DNA of 64,000 nucleotides from Rhizobiaceae bacterium (GCA_905339215.1 CAJPFN010000014.1:124001-188000), one strand, 5' to 3'; counted from the first letter of the stretch, positions 17,823 to 26,160 are shown. Notes: a model not told the origin generated them from the sequence alone. Numbers and translations: made by a program.

Positions 17823-19625
17823 TTGATCACGATCGCAGACCGAAATCGCGGACGGCACGCGAAGCCAAAGGCCCGGTGGGGCTGGCTGGCCGCCGCAATG
17901 CTTGCCCTCTACGCGCTTGTCGGTACCGCACCGGCCGCCCAGGCCGAGACCCGCACGCTGAAGCTGATGTTCATCCACACTGGCGAGAAGGCGGAGATAA
18001 CCTTCAAGCGCAACGGCCGATACGACCAGCAGGGCCTGCGCAAGCTGAACCAGTTCCTGCGCGACTGGCGCCGCAACGAGCCGACCAAGATGGACCCGAG
18101 GCTCTTCGATCTCGTCTGGGAGGCCTACCGCGCCACCGGCGCCAACAGCTACATCAACGTCGTGTCCGCCTATCGTTCGCCCGCCACCAATTCGATGCTG
18201 CGCAGCCGGTCCAAGGGCGTCGCCAAGAAGAGCCAGCACATGCTCGGCAAGGCGATGGACTTCTTCATTCCGGGCGTGCCGCTGAAGAAGCTCCGTGAAG
18301 TCGGCCTGAAGATGCAGGGCGGCGGCGTCGGCTACTATCCGAAGTCCGGCTCGCCATTCGTCCATTTCGACGTCGGCAATGTCCGCCACTGGCCGAAGAT
18401 GAGCCGCAGGGAACTCGTCGCTTTGTTCCCCAACGGCAAGACGCTGCACGTGCCGAGCGACGGCAAGCCGCTACCCGGTTTCCAGCAGGCACTCGCAGCC
18501 TATGAAGCGCGCAAGAAGAGCGGCGGGACCGCGCTGGCCCTGGCGACGACGTCCGGCGGCGGCAGCCGTTCGGGCGGACTGCTCTCGGCGATCTTCGGCG
18601 GTGGTGCGGACGAGGAAGAAGAAAGCGGCGGCCAGATCGCGGCCGACGAACCGGCCCCGAAGGCCCAACCGGCGAAGCCTGCCAAGCAGGACGCAGAGGC
18701 CAAGAGCGACGGCAAGATCCGCATTCTGCCTCCGGAACTGGCACGCCCCGCCGAATTGCCGACCGGGGAAGAGCCGCAGCGCGAAGTCATCGTCGCAGCA
18801 CTCCCGGCGAGAGATGTGCCGCTACCATCGGTCGCGCCCCGGCCGAGCCGCGACGTCGGCGCGCCGATTGTCGATCTGAACGATTCTCGCGGGCCTCTCG
18901 TCGATCTCGCTCGCGAGCAGGCGCCGTCGCAGCCGGAGCAGCCAGCCGCCCAGGTGGCGCTCGGCATTCCGGTGCCGACATGGCGGCCGGACTACGCGCC
19001 GGCTGCCGGTGCGGTCGATCTGGCGGAGCCCGTTATGGTCGCCAGCGTGGCGCCGGCCGACACACTCGAGACCGCGGCGACGGGTGCCGTTCCCGTTCCC
19101 GAACTTCGCCCGGCGGCGGCCGAAAAGGCCTTCGCCGAGGCCGCGTTACCGAAGAAGGTCAACGCGATTCCGCAACTCGCCGCCTATGCCGCCGACGGCA
19201 ATGACGCCTTCCCGGCGGCGCCGGAAGAGGTCATTGCCTCGCCGAAGGGCACGCGGGTCGCATCGGCCACGCCCGCGTCCCTACGTACAGTCCTCGCCGA
19301 GTCCGGCGCGGACCCGGCATCAGTGATCGGGGCCGGCGCCAGGACCACCGCCAAGGCGGCGCGTCCCGCGGCCCGTGACAGCAAGCCGGACCGCAAGCCG
19401 CTGGTCGTAGCCGCGCAGCCCCATGCCGCCCGCTGGGCTCTCGACAGCGACTATGTCGCCAACAACACCAAGGGCACCACGGCGCCGTCCTACGCTTACC
19501 AGATCGTGACGACGGCTCCGCGTGAGGTCTATACGGCCGGCTTCCAGCAGGAAGACCAGGCGGCTCTGGCCAACCGCTTCTCCGGCAAGGCCGTCACCTT
19601 CCTTTCGGTCGCCCGTTTCAACTGA
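17823..19625 (+). CDS. DUF882 (YcbK/M15-like) secreted protein with long low-complexity tail
   Basis: A 600-residue exported protein. A signal segment (WGWLAAAMLALYALVGTAP) occupies about residues 19-38. The DUF882 domain (about 45-205) has VVSAYRSPATNSMLR, SQHMLGKAMDFFIP and FVHFDVGNVRHWP, which place the His/Asp/His zinc ligands of M15-type peptidases. Residues 215-600 are Ala/Pro/Glu-rich with no recognised domain, though the last 60 residues look more ordered. Homologues probably act on peptidoglycan in the periplasm. The start is uncertain: TTG 17823 is the first usable codon and sits just ahead of the signal segment, and no ATG gives a complete signal peptide. Confidence 0.78.
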   Translation: MITIADRNRGRHAKPKARWGWLAAAMLALYALVGTAPAAQAETRTLKLMFIHTGEKAEITFKRNGRYDQQGLRKLNQFLRDWRRNEPTKMDPRLFDLVWEAYRATGANSYINVVSAYRSPATNSMLRSRSKGVAKKSQHMLGKAMDFFIPGVPLKKLREVGLKMQGGGVGYYPKSGSPFVHFDVGNVRHWPKMSRRELVALFPNGKTLHVPSDGKPLPGFQQALAAYEARKKSGGTALALATTSGGGSRSGGLLSAIFGGGADEEEESGGQIAADEPAPKAQPAKPAKQDAEAKSDGKIRILPPELARPAELPTGEEPQREVIVAALPARDVPLPSVAPRPSRDVGAPIVDLNDSRGPLVDLAREQAPSQPEQPAAQVALGIPVPTWRPDYAPAAGAVDLAEPVMVASVAPADTLETAATGAVPVPELRPAAAEKAFAEAALPKKVNAIPQLAAYAADGNDAFPAAPEEVIASPKGTRVASATPASLRTVLAESGADPASVIGAGARTTAKAARPAARDSKPDRKPLVVAAQPHAARWALDSDYVANNTKGTTAPSYAYQIVTTAPREVYTAGFQQEDQAALANRFSGKAVTFLSVARFN

Positions 19626-19635
19626 GAGGTAGAAC

Positions 19636-19671
19636 GACCCGTGTCACCGGCGTTTCGAGCCGGGGCGGGTC
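19636..19671. terminator. possible bidirectional hairpin between convergent genes
   Basis: Between the stops of the DUF882 gene and the KDPG aldolase gene there are nested inverted repeats: GACCCG/CGGGTC outside and CCGGC/GCCGG inside around a GTTTCGA loop. Such a two-tier stem could stop transcription from both sides, but there is no T run, so the call is tentative. Confidence 0.35.
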
Positions 19672-19679
19672 ATAGCGGA

Positions 19680-20318
19680 TCAGGCGGCAAGGCCCGAAGC
19701 CTCGCGAGCGAGCGCCTCGATCGTCGTCCATGCACCGGCCTTGACCAGCGAGTCCGGCGCGACCCAGGAACCGCCCACGCAGGTCACGTTTGGCAGGGCG
19801 AGATATTCTCTTGCATTGTCGGCAAAGACGCCCCCCGTCGGGCAGAAGCGGATGCCGGCAAAGGGCGAGGCCAGAGCCTTCAGGAACGCCGTTCCGCCCG
19901 CCTGCTCGGCCGGAAAGAACTTCAGGAAATCCAGACCCTCTTCCGCCGCGGTCATGATCTCGCCCGGCGTGATCGCGCCGGGCAGGAGGGGCACGTCGCT
20001 GCCACGGGCCGCGGCGAATACCGACGCGCTGCAACCGGGGCTGACGATGAAGCGCGACCCGGCCTTCGCCGCGTCCTCGAACTGCCCGGCGTTGAGGATC
20101 GTGCCGGCACCGACCACGGCCGTCTCGACCTCGCCGGCGACACGGCGGATCGCCTCCAGCGCCGCGCTGGTGCGCAGCGTGATCTCGATCATCGGCAGGC
20201 CGCCGGCGGCGAGCGCTCTGGCGAGGGGCACGGCGGCGGCGACGTCTTCGATCTTCAGAACCGGGATGACCGGCTGGCGACCAAGCAGGGAGAGCAGCTT
20301 CTTCGTCGTGCTGGCCAT
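19680..20318 (-). CDS. eda: 2-dehydro-3-deoxy-phosphogluconate aldolase
   Basis: A 212-residue class I aldolase of the Entner-Doudoroff pathway, cleaving KDPG to pyruvate and glyceraldehyde 3-phosphate. Conserved Glu45 is in PMIEITLRT, the Schiff-base Lys133 in FLKFFPAE, and the phosphate/substrate stretch FCPTGGV follows near residue 158. Length is standard. It is a single gene here; edd and zwf are not in the window. A 2-keto-3-deoxy-6-phosphogalactonate aldolase is a less likely alternative. Confidence 0.93.
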   Translation of the reverse strand: MASTTKKLLSLLGRQPVIPVLKIEDVAAAVPLARALAAGGLPMIEITLRTSAALEAIRRVAGEVETAVVGAGTILNAGQFEDAAKAGSRFIVSPGCSASVFAAARGSDVPLLPGAITPGEIMTAAEEGLDFLKFFPAEQAGGTAFLKALASPFAGIRFCPTGGVFADNAREYLALPNVTCVGGSWVAPDSLVKAGAWTTIEALAREASGLAA

Positions 20319-20342
20319 CGTTCCGCACCGCCTTCAATCGAT

Positions 20343-21152
20343 TTAGCGAGAGCGGTCTAGCAAAGCATTGCCGTCCTGTCCACGATCGGCGTCCGGCGCC
20401 GGCGCCGAGCGTCTTGCGGGCAGCGCGCCCAGCCACTCCGCGAGGCGGGCGAAACCGCGGAGGCCGTCGCGCCGGGCGGCCTTTACATCAGGGGCCGACG
20501 CCGGCAGCGTGTGCAGGATTGTCGCTCGCGCGTACGCTACGGGCGCGCGACCGCCGAGGTCCATCGCGGCGAAGCGGCGGTAGGCTTCCGCCATCTTCGT
20601 GTGATAGCCGTTCGCCTTGTACCCGGCGCCGTTGTAGCCCCTGGCGAAGGCCGGCCAGTCGTGGGCTCGCAGAGCCGGGCGCAGGCCGGCACGGCTGATG
20701 AATCGGGCCATGAGCCGCGCCTGGCCGGCGGCGCCGCTCCGCGCCTCGGCGACGAGGTCGTCGACGCTGGCATAGCCGAGCCAGTCCCAGTGCGCGCCCA
20801 TCACCTGGCCGATGCCCCAGGAGGTGGATTCCAGGGCAGCGCGGCGATCGATCGCGGTCGCGCGCTCCAGCATCGCCCAGCGTGCCTCCTGTGTCGACGG
20901 ATTGGCGATGCCGCCGGCCTTGGGCGAGGCCAAACCCTCGGCGCGGGCGCGGTTGCGCCTGGCGCCGGCGAGCCGACGATCGAAATAGTGGCCTTCGAAG
21001 CGGATCAGCGGCAGGTTCTGGGCGTCGACCCTGGCAAAGACCTTGCCGCCGCTCTCGACCTCCGCGACGGCGAGCAGGGCGGCACGCTCGACCTTCAGTT
21101 CCTCGGCGACCTTGGCGATTTCCAGTATGACCACTTCCGTGAACATATTCAT
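20343..21152 (-). CDS. N-acetylmuramidase-family (DUF3380) protein
   Basis: A 269-residue protein matching the N-acetylmuramidase family PF11860. It shows the catalytic-type Glu region LLAVAEVESGGKVF, LIRFEGHYFDRRL, STSWGIGQVMGAHWDWLGY and GYNGAGYKANGYHTKMAEAYRR. The substrate would be the glycan of peptidoglycan. No signal peptide is visible, as in many phage-type endolysins of this family, so it may be a domesticated prophage lysin, though no phage genes are near. Two ATGs, 21152 and 21146, share one AGGAG site and either may be used. Confidence 0.8.
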   Translation of the reverse strand: MNMFTEVVILEIAKVAEELKVERAALLAVAEVESGGKVFARVDAQNLPLIRFEGHYFDRRLAGARRNRARAEGLASPKAGGIANPSTQEARWAMLERATAIDRRAALESTSWGIGQVMGAHWDWLGYASVDDLVAEARSGAAGQARLMARFISRAGLRPALRAHDWPAFARGYNGAGYKANGYHTKMAEAYRRFAAMDLGGRAPVAYARATILHTLPASAPDVKAARRDGLRGFARLAEWLGALPARRSAPAPDADRGQDGNALLDRSR

Positions 21153-21324
21153 TCTCTCCTATCCGGGTTCGATCGCCCAGTTTCGCCCTTAGCCGGAGGA
21201 GGGGGACAAACGCGGGGAGAAGATTCGCGACGAGTCACGCTTTACGTCGGCAGAGGCGGCCTGTTTTTCCTCGGCAAAAGGCGGTTTCTTGCCTTCGTGG
21301 TCGACCTGCGATACGGCCACTTAC

Positions 21325-22257
21325 ATGTCCGTTGTCCCCCTCCCTGTCCCCTGGCGCGTCGCCGCTCTCTATCGTTTCGCGCCTCTTGAGGGCTTCGCCG
21401 CACTGCGCGCCCCGCTTCTCGACTTCTGCCGGTCGCTCGGTATCCGGGGCACGCTGCTCCTCGCGGCGGAAGGTATCAACGGGACTGTCGCCGGCTCTGA
21501 CGAGGCTATCGCGGCCCTGATCGATCGCCTCGAATCGGTTGACGGCCTGGCGGGGCTGGACGTGAAGTTCAGCCGCGCGTCGGCGATGCCTTTCCACCGC
21601 ATGAAAGTGCGACTGAAGAAGGAGATCGTGACCATGGGCGTGCCGGGTCTCGATCCGCGTAGCAGCGCCGGCGCCTATGTCGAGCCGGCCGACTGGAATG
21701 CGCTGATTTCGGATCCCCGCACCGTGGTCATCGACACGCGCAACGACTACGAGGTCGCGATCGGCACGTTCCGCCGCGCCGTCGATCCACGTACCGCGAG
21801 CTTCCGCGAATTCCCTGACTGGATCGGCGCCCGGCGCGAGGAACTGGCGGGGCGAAAGGTTGCGATGTTCTGCACGGGCGGCATCCGCTGCGAGAAGGCG
21901 ACGGCCTACGTGAAGTCGCTCGGCATCGAGGACGTCTTCCACCTGAAGGGCGGTATCCTGAAATACCTCGAGGAGATACCGGCGGCGGATAGCCTGTGGG
22001 AGGGCGAGTGCTTCGTTTTCGACGAGCGTGTCGCGGTGACCCACGGCCTTGGAGAAGGGGAGGCGGAACTGTGTCGCGCCTGCCGGCGGCCGCTGACCGC
22101 GGCCAAGCGCGCCTCGGAGCGTTTCGCCGAAGGGATTTCGTGCGAGCGCTGCTTTGACGAACGCAGCGAAGCCGATCGGCTGCGCTATGCCGAGCGGCAC
22201 CGGCAGGTCGCGCTCGCCGAGGAGCGCGGGGATGGTCCGCATATCGGCGGCGCGTAG
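21325..22257 (+). CDS. trhO: tRNA uridine(34) hydroxylase TrhO (rhodanese-like, UPF0176)
   Basis: A 310-residue protein with an N-terminal acylphosphatase-like part ([17 protein letters not shown]) and a rhodanese domain (about 115-215) whose catalytic loop is [14 protein letters not shown] Cys-rich tail (CRACRRPL, then CERCFDE) resembles a zinc-binding site. Characterised members hydroxylate U34 of tRNA on the way to 5-methoxyuridine-type modifications. I use ATG 21325; the frame is open 12 codons further to a TTG, but the family starts near [15 protein letters not shown]. Confidence 0.88.
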   Translation: MSVVPLPVPWRVAALYRFAPLEGFAALRAPLLDFCRSLGIRGTLLLAAEGINGTVAGSDEAIAALIDRLESVDGLAGLDVKFSRASAMPFHRMKVRLKKEIVTMGVPGLDPRSSAGAYVEPADWNALISDPRTVVIDTRNDYEVAIGTFRRAVDPRTASFREFPDWIGARREELAGRKVAMFCTGGIRCEKATAYVKSLGIEDVFHLKGGILKYLEEIPAADSLWEGECFVFDERVAVTHGLGEGEAELCRACRRPLTAAKRASERFAEGISCERCFDERSEADRLRYAERHRQVALAEERGDGPHIGGA

Positions 22258-22382
22258 GCGCACGTCGCCGCTAAACACCGCGAGCCGCGCGACCATTCCG
22301 CGCGTGTCATTGCAATGTCGCGGGACGGTGCCTAGCTACTCCTGAACGCATCCTGCCGCGCTATCCAAAGGAGGCCAAAGGC

Positions 22383-23102
22383 ATGTTCGACCCCAAGAAG
22401 CTGCTCGACGACCTGCTCGGATCGAAGATCCCGGGAACCGAGTCGACCGTGCGCGACAAGGCCAACCAGGCGACCCAGCTTGCCAAGGACAATCCGATCG
22501 CCACGGGCGCCATCGTTGCCGTACTGCTCGGCACCAGCGCCGGGCGTTCGGTGACCGGGACCGCCCTCAAGGTCGGCGGCCTCGCCACCGTAGCCGGCCT
22601 CGCCTACAAGGCTTACCAGAATTACAGGTCCGGCGCTGAGCCGACCGCCGAGCAGGGTTCCGCGCAGCCTGAGCTTCTCCCCCCGCCTGCCGACACCTCC
22701 TTCGATCCGGCGAGCGCTCCGCAGGGTGAGGATCAGTTTGCGCTGTCCATCATCCGCGCCATGATCGCCGCGGCTCGTGCCGACGGGCACATCGACGAAG
22801 AGGAGCGGTCGCGCATCGCCGACCGGCTGCACCTCTCGGGCATCGGCGAGGACGCCGAGCAGTTCCTGATGCGCGAGCTCGAGCGGCCGATCGACATGGA
22901 CGCCATCGTCGCCTCCGCGGTCACCGAGGCGCAGCGCGTCGAACTCTACACGGCTTCGCGGCTCACCATTGCGCCCGATTCCCGCGCCGAGCGCGGCTAT
23001 CTCGACCTGCTGGCCGGCCGGCTGAAGCTGCCGGACGCGCTGGTCGACCATGTCGAGGCGACCGTGTCGGCCGCCAAGGCGCCGCTGCAGCCCGTTTCCT
23101 GA
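22383..23102 (+). CDS. DUF533 / TerB-like inner-membrane-associated protein
   Basis: A 239-residue protein. It begins with MFDPKKLLDDLLG, then a hydrophobic Gly/Ala-rich segment (about 43-75: TGAIVAVLLGTSAGRSV and LATVAGLAYKAY), a Pro/Ala linker, and a C-terminal helical TerB-like domain (FALSIIRAMIAAARADGHIDEEER, in pieces) as in the DUF533/YebE family. A very strong AGGAGG sits ten bases before ATG 22383. The family function is unknown; E. coli YebE is linked to envelope stress. Confidence 0.82.
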   Translation: MFDPKKLLDDLLGSKIPGTESTVRDKANQATQLAKDNPIATGAIVAVLLGTSAGRSVTGTALKVGGLATVAGLAYKAYQNYRSGAEPTAEQGSAQPELLPPPADTSFDPASAPQGEDQFALSIIRAMIAAARADGHIDEEERSRIADRLHLSGIGEDAEQFLMRELERPIDMDAIVASAVTEAQRVELYTASRLTIAPDSRAERGYLDLLAGRLKLPDALVDHVEATVSAAKAPLQPVS

Positions 23103-23119
23103 AGATCGGCTACCCCCGA

Positions 23120-23722
23120 TCAGTCTGGCAGGATCCGCTCTATTAGACGCCGCAACCAGGCATCGCGGTCGGCGTCTGTTGTCGGCCGCAGCGATTTCAT
23201 CCGCCCCGCGATCAGAAGACTTGCGACGCCGTGGACCAGCGACCACGCCGCCGCCACGTCGAGCCGGCCCTCGGCGTCAGCCAGCGGGTCCTTGCCCGTG
23301 ATCGCGGCGATTCTGTCGACGAGATCGGTGAAGGCGGCTCCGGCGTGACGGACCAGTTCGGGATCGTCCGAATCCGGCCGGCCCGATCCAAACAGCAACA
23401 TGAACAACGCAGGGTTCTCCAGCGCGAAGTCGATGTAGCCGGCTCCCGAGGCGAGGAAGCGGGAACGCGGATCGTGCGGAGCGGCCTCCCGCCGCCGTGT
23501 CGTCGTCTCCGTCAGCCTTTTCGCCGCCACGGCGGCGAGCGCCGTAAGCATCGCCGCTGTATCCTTGAAATGATGCGCCGGTGCTGCGTGCGAGACGCCG
23601 GCGCGCCGAGCCACGCCGCGCAGGGTGAAACCCTCGATGCCTTTCTCGATCAGCTCTGCTTCCGCGGCAACAAGCAGAGCGCGGTGCAGGTCGCCGTGAT
23701 GATAGGTCGCGCGAGAAGGCAT
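23120..23722 (-). CDS. TetR/AcrR-family transcriptional regulator
   Basis: A 200-residue repressor-type protein. The N-terminal helix-turn-helix (about 8-52) reads YHHGDLHRALLVAAEAELIE then GFTLRGVARRAGVSHAAPAHHF; the HHGDL start and APAHHF recognition end are typical of the subfamily with a WHG-type C-terminal ligand domain. It is divergent from the SDR gene at 24079, with a 356-bp shared upstream region that holds a TTTACG-A-CGTAAA palindrome 58 bases from its start, so autoregulation is likely (inference). Confidence 0.87.
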   Translation of the reverse strand: MPSRATYHHGDLHRALLVAAEAELIEKGIEGFTLRGVARRAGVSHAAPAHHFKDTAAMLTALAAVAAKRLTETTTRRREAAPHDPRSRFLASGAGYIDFALENPALFMLLFGSGRPDSDDPELVRHAGAAFTDLVDRIAAITGKDPLADAEGRLDVAAAWSLVHGVASLLIAGRMKSLRPTTDADRDAWLRRLIERILPD

Positions 23723-23780
23723 GGTGAGGTGCGGCGGTCTCTCGTTTCTCCGGCCGCGCGCGGCCGGTGCGTCACTAGTC

Positions 23781-23793
23781 TTTACGACGTAAA
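23781..23793. promoter_or_regulatory. TTTACG-A-CGTAAA palindrome, possible TetR operator
   Basis: A perfect 6-bp inverted repeat with one central base lies 58 bp upstream of the TetR start and about 285 bp upstream of the SDR start. TetR-family proteins commonly bind palindromes in their own promoter regions; the link to this protein is inference from position only. Confidence 0.45.
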
Positions 23794-23865
23794 CATGGCA
23801 CCCGCCATCGGAACGAGTGACGCACCGCCATTCGGCTCTTGCCCGCGTGGAGCGCCTGCGGGCCG

Positions 23866-23881
23866 TTAAGGTTTCATTAAC
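23866..23881 (+). promoter_or_regulatory. CtrA consensus site TTAA-N7-TTAAC
   Basis: The sequence TTAAGGTTTCATTAAC is a full match to the CtrA consensus TTAA-N7-TTAAC. It stands alone, about 200 bp from the SDR start and 145 bp from the TetR start. CtrA controls cell-cycle and motility genes in this order of bacteria. A chance match is possible. Confidence 0.4.
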
Positions 23882-24078
23882 CAGCCGCGCGCATCATCGA
23901 AGTCAATCGGATCGGCTTTCCTCCTCCCAAGCACGGTTCGAAACGGGGCGGCCGCGAATGGCCGCCCTTTCGATTGTCGGCCGCGGCGGCCGCACTCCCT
24001 CTCCGATTCCCTCCATCATCCGCCCTTGTCATCGCCGCCGTCCTTTGCCACGAGTATCCGGCACGTGGAGGAAAGCGC

Positions 24079-24834
24079 ATGGCAAACGGCAAGACCGCGA
24101 TCGTCACCGGCGCCGGAACCGGCATCGGCAAGGCGGCAGCCACAGCGCTGCTCAGAAACGGCTGGAACACGGTCTTCTGCGGCCGCCGCTTCGGCCTGCT
24201 CGAAGACGCCATCGGCGAGGCTGGCGACGTCGAGGCGCGGGCGCTGGCGTTTGCCTGCGACGTGTCGAAGGAGGCGGAGGTCGATGCCATGTTCGACGCG
24301 GTCGCGAGTGAATTCGGCCGTATCGACCTGCTCTTCAACAATGCCGGCATGGGCTACAAGTCCACCCTGATCGACGAGATCCCCGTCGATGTGTGGAACG
24401 ACGTGGTCGCTGCCAACATCACCGGTTCATTCCTCTGCGCGCGCGCAGCCTTCCGCCATATGCGTCGGCAGGAGCCGATGGGCGGCCGCATCATCAACAA
24501 CGGTTCGATCTCGGCGCACGCGCCGCGTCCCGGTTCCGTGCCCTACACCACCACCAAGCACGCCATCACCGGCCTGACCAGGACGCTGGCGCTGGACGGC
24601 CGGCCCTTCGACATCGCCTGCGGCCAGATCGACATCGGCAACGCACTGACCGACATGGCCATGCCGATGACCATCGGCGTGCCCCAGGCCAACGGAACCG
24701 TCGCGGCGGAAGCGACGATGGACGTCGCCCACGTCGCCGACGCGGTTCTCCATATGGCCAACCTTCCTCTCGCTTCCAACATCCTGTTCATGACGGTGAT
24801 GGCGACGAAAATGCCGTTCGTCGGGCGGGGCTGA
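24079..24834 (+). CDS. SDR-family oxidoreductase
   Basis: A 251-residue classical short-chain dehydrogenase. The nucleotide-binding motif TGAGTGIG lies at residues 10-17, NNAG near residue 91, catalytic Ser in NNGSISAHAP and the Tyr/Lys pair in YTTTKHAI. The acidic residue expected after beta-2 for NAD is replaced by CGRR, suggesting NADP(H). GGAGGAAA precedes ATG 24079. The substrate is unknown. It may be controlled by the divergent TetR regulator. Confidence 0.88.
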   Translation: MANGKTAIVTGAGTGIGKAAATALLRNGWNTVFCGRRFGLLEDAIGEAGDVEARALAFACDVSKEAEVDAMFDAVASEFGRIDLLFNNAGMGYKSTLIDEIPVDVWNDVVAANITGSFLCARAAFRHMRRQEPMGGRIINNGSISAHAPRPGSVPYTTTKHAITGLTRTLALDGRPFDIACGQIDIGNALTDMAMPMTIGVPQANGTVAAEATMDVAHVADAVLHMANLPLASNILFMTVMATKMPFVGRG

Positions 24835-24872
24835 GTGTCCCGCTCTTGCTGCCGGCTTGCGTGGCGGAAAAT

Positions 24873-24890
24873 CTCTGACTAAAGTCAGAG
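24873..24890. promoter_or_regulatory. 18-bp perfect palindrome abutting the start codon of the MarR-GNAT gene
   Basis: CTCTGACT-AA-AGTCAGAG is an 8-bp perfect inverted repeat with a 2-base centre, ending one base before ATG 24892. It occupies the place where a ribosome site would be. A MarR-type domain is encoded directly downstream, so an autoregulatory operator is the simplest reading; a start-proximal RNA hairpin is the alternative. Confidence 0.7.
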
Positions 24891-24891
24891 A

Positions 24892-25776
24892 ATGGATCCG
24901 CTTCAGATCGAATGCGTGCGCAGCTTCAACCGGCTGGTTTCCCAGCGCATAGGGGCTCTCGACGACAGCTACCTCGCCCGCGGCCGTCCGCTCGGCGAGG
25001 CGCGCGTCATCTTCGAGGCCGGGCTCGCCGAGCGCCTCGACCTGCGCCGGCTACGCGAGAAGCTCGGGCTCGATTCCGGCTACCTCAGCAGGCTCGTCCG
25101 CTCGCTCGAGGCGCAGGGCATCGCCGAGGTGGCGAAGAGCGCCGAAGACGGCCGCGTGCGCGAGCTCAGGCTGACGGCGAAGGGCCGTGCCGAATTCGAG
25201 GCCTACGACGCCGCGTCTGACCGGCTCGCCGAGGCGATCCTTGCGCCGCTGGCCGCTCCCCTGCGCAAACGGCTCGCGACGGCGATGGCCGAAGTCGAGC
25301 GGCTGCTGCGTGCAGGCGCGGTCGAGATCACGATTGAGCCGGCGGGAAGTGCGGACGCGCGCTGGTGCCTGCAGCAATACTATTCCGAACTCGCGAAGCG
25401 GTTCGACGAGGGGTTCGATCCGTCGGTCGGCAGCACCTTCGGTGAGGACGACGCGACGCCGCCTGCCGGCTGGTTCCTCGTTGCGCGCAGTGGCGGCGAG
25501 GCGGTCGGCTGCGGCGCGCTGAAGCGGCTCGACGACACCACCGGAGAGATCAAGCGTGTGTGGACGGCCGCGTCGGCGCGCGGGCTGGGTGTCGCCAGCC
25601 GCATCATGGATCGGCTGGAAGCGCAGGCGTGCGCGGCCGGGTTCAAGAAGGTCCTTCTGGACACCAATCGTGCGCTGGTCGAGGCGCATGCGCTCTACAG
25701 CAACCGCAGCTATCGCGAGATCGGCCGCTACAACGATAATCCCTACGCCCACCACTGGTTCGAAAAAGCGCTCTGA
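24892..25776 (+). CDS. MarR-type helix-turn-helix / GNAT acetyltransferase fusion
   Basis: A 294-residue two-domain protein. Residues 1-140 are a MarR-type winged helix (ARVIFEAGLAERLDLRRLRE, then GLDSGYLSRLVRSLEAQGI and KSAEDGRVRELRLTAKG). Residues 145-294 are a GNAT acetyltransferase (GWFLVARSGGEAVGCGALKRL, then VWTAASARGLGVASRIMDRLE as the acetyl-CoA loop, and ALYSNRSYREIGRYNDNP). Such fusions occur widely; their acetyl acceptor is mostly unknown. The start is unusual because an 18-bp palindrome abuts it and only a weak GAGA could serve as ribosome site. Confidence 0.87.
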   Translation: MDPLQIECVRSFNRLVSQRIGALDDSYLARGRPLGEARVIFEAGLAERLDLRRLREKLGLDSGYLSRLVRSLEAQGIAEVAKSAEDGRVRELRLTAKGRAEFEAYDAASDRLAEAILAPLAAPLRKRLATAMAEVERLLRAGAVEITIEPAGSADARWCLQQYYSELAKRFDEGFDPSVGSTFGEDDATPPAGWFLVARSGGEAVGCGALKRLDDTTGEIKRVWTAASARGLGVASRIMDRLEAQACAAGFKKVLLDTNRALVEAHALYSNRSYREIGRYNDNPYAHHWFEKAL

Positions 25777-25848
25777 GGCGGGTCTGCGCCGCCGTAGAGC
25801 CCGGACGAAAGGGACAACTGGCTGCGCGAACTCGTCTTGCGTAGAGCC

Positions 25849-26160
25849 TCAGCAGGGACCGTCCTTCAGCTTGGAAACGCCGTAGGAGCGGCGGTCGCAG
25901 TCGTTGCCGTAGGTCTTGCCGTCGCAGCCGCAGACCGGGCGGTATTCGCGCGTGCAGACTTCGGGCTTCCTCAGACAGAAGCCGGTCTGGTCGGCCGCGC
26001 CGCAGGTGCCGACGGGAAAGTCGCAGAACTCCTTCTCCCCGCAGGCGAGGCCCTGGAGGCCGCCGCACAGCGCCACCGGTTCGTCCGCCGCTGCCGGCAA
26101 GGCGAGGAGGGCGAGGACGAGTGCAGCAAGGCCCGCTGCCCGGACGCGTTTCGTCTTCAT
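25849..26160 (-). CDS. secreted Kazal-type serine protease inhibitor domain protein
   Basis: A 103-residue exported protein. Residues 1-25 are a signal peptide (AAGLAALVLALLALPAAADE). Residues 69-103 match the Kazal signature: CTREYRPVCGCDGKTYGNDC then GPC at the end, with the PVCG.DG.TY.N.C core intact. An upstream Cys-rich part (residues 32-62) contributes five more cysteines, ten in all, so several disulfides are likely outside the cytoplasm. Its ATG overlaps the stop of the aminotransferase gene as ATGA, so translation is coupled. Kazal domains inhibit serine proteases in animals; the bacterial role is unknown. Confidence 0.8.
   Translation of the reverse strand: MKTKRVRAAGLAALVLALLALPAAADEPVALCGGLQGLACGEKEFCDFPVGTCGAADQTGFCLRKPEVCTREYRPVCGCDGKTYGNDCDRRSYGVSKLKDGPC

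Larger units (their letters stand above)
23723..24078. other. 356-bp divergent intergenic region (TetR / SDR)
   Basis: No supported gene lies here. It contains the 13-bp palindrome at 23781-23793, a CtrA-type site at 23866-23881 and the GGAGG ribosome site of the SDR gene at 24067-24071. The rest shows no clear promoter or hairpin by eye. Confidence 0.7.

Noticed and set aside
20343-21152. N-acetylmuramidase gene taken as sign of a prophage
   Set aside because: No integrase, capsid, tail or holin gene is near; the flanking genes are ordinary chromosomal genes.
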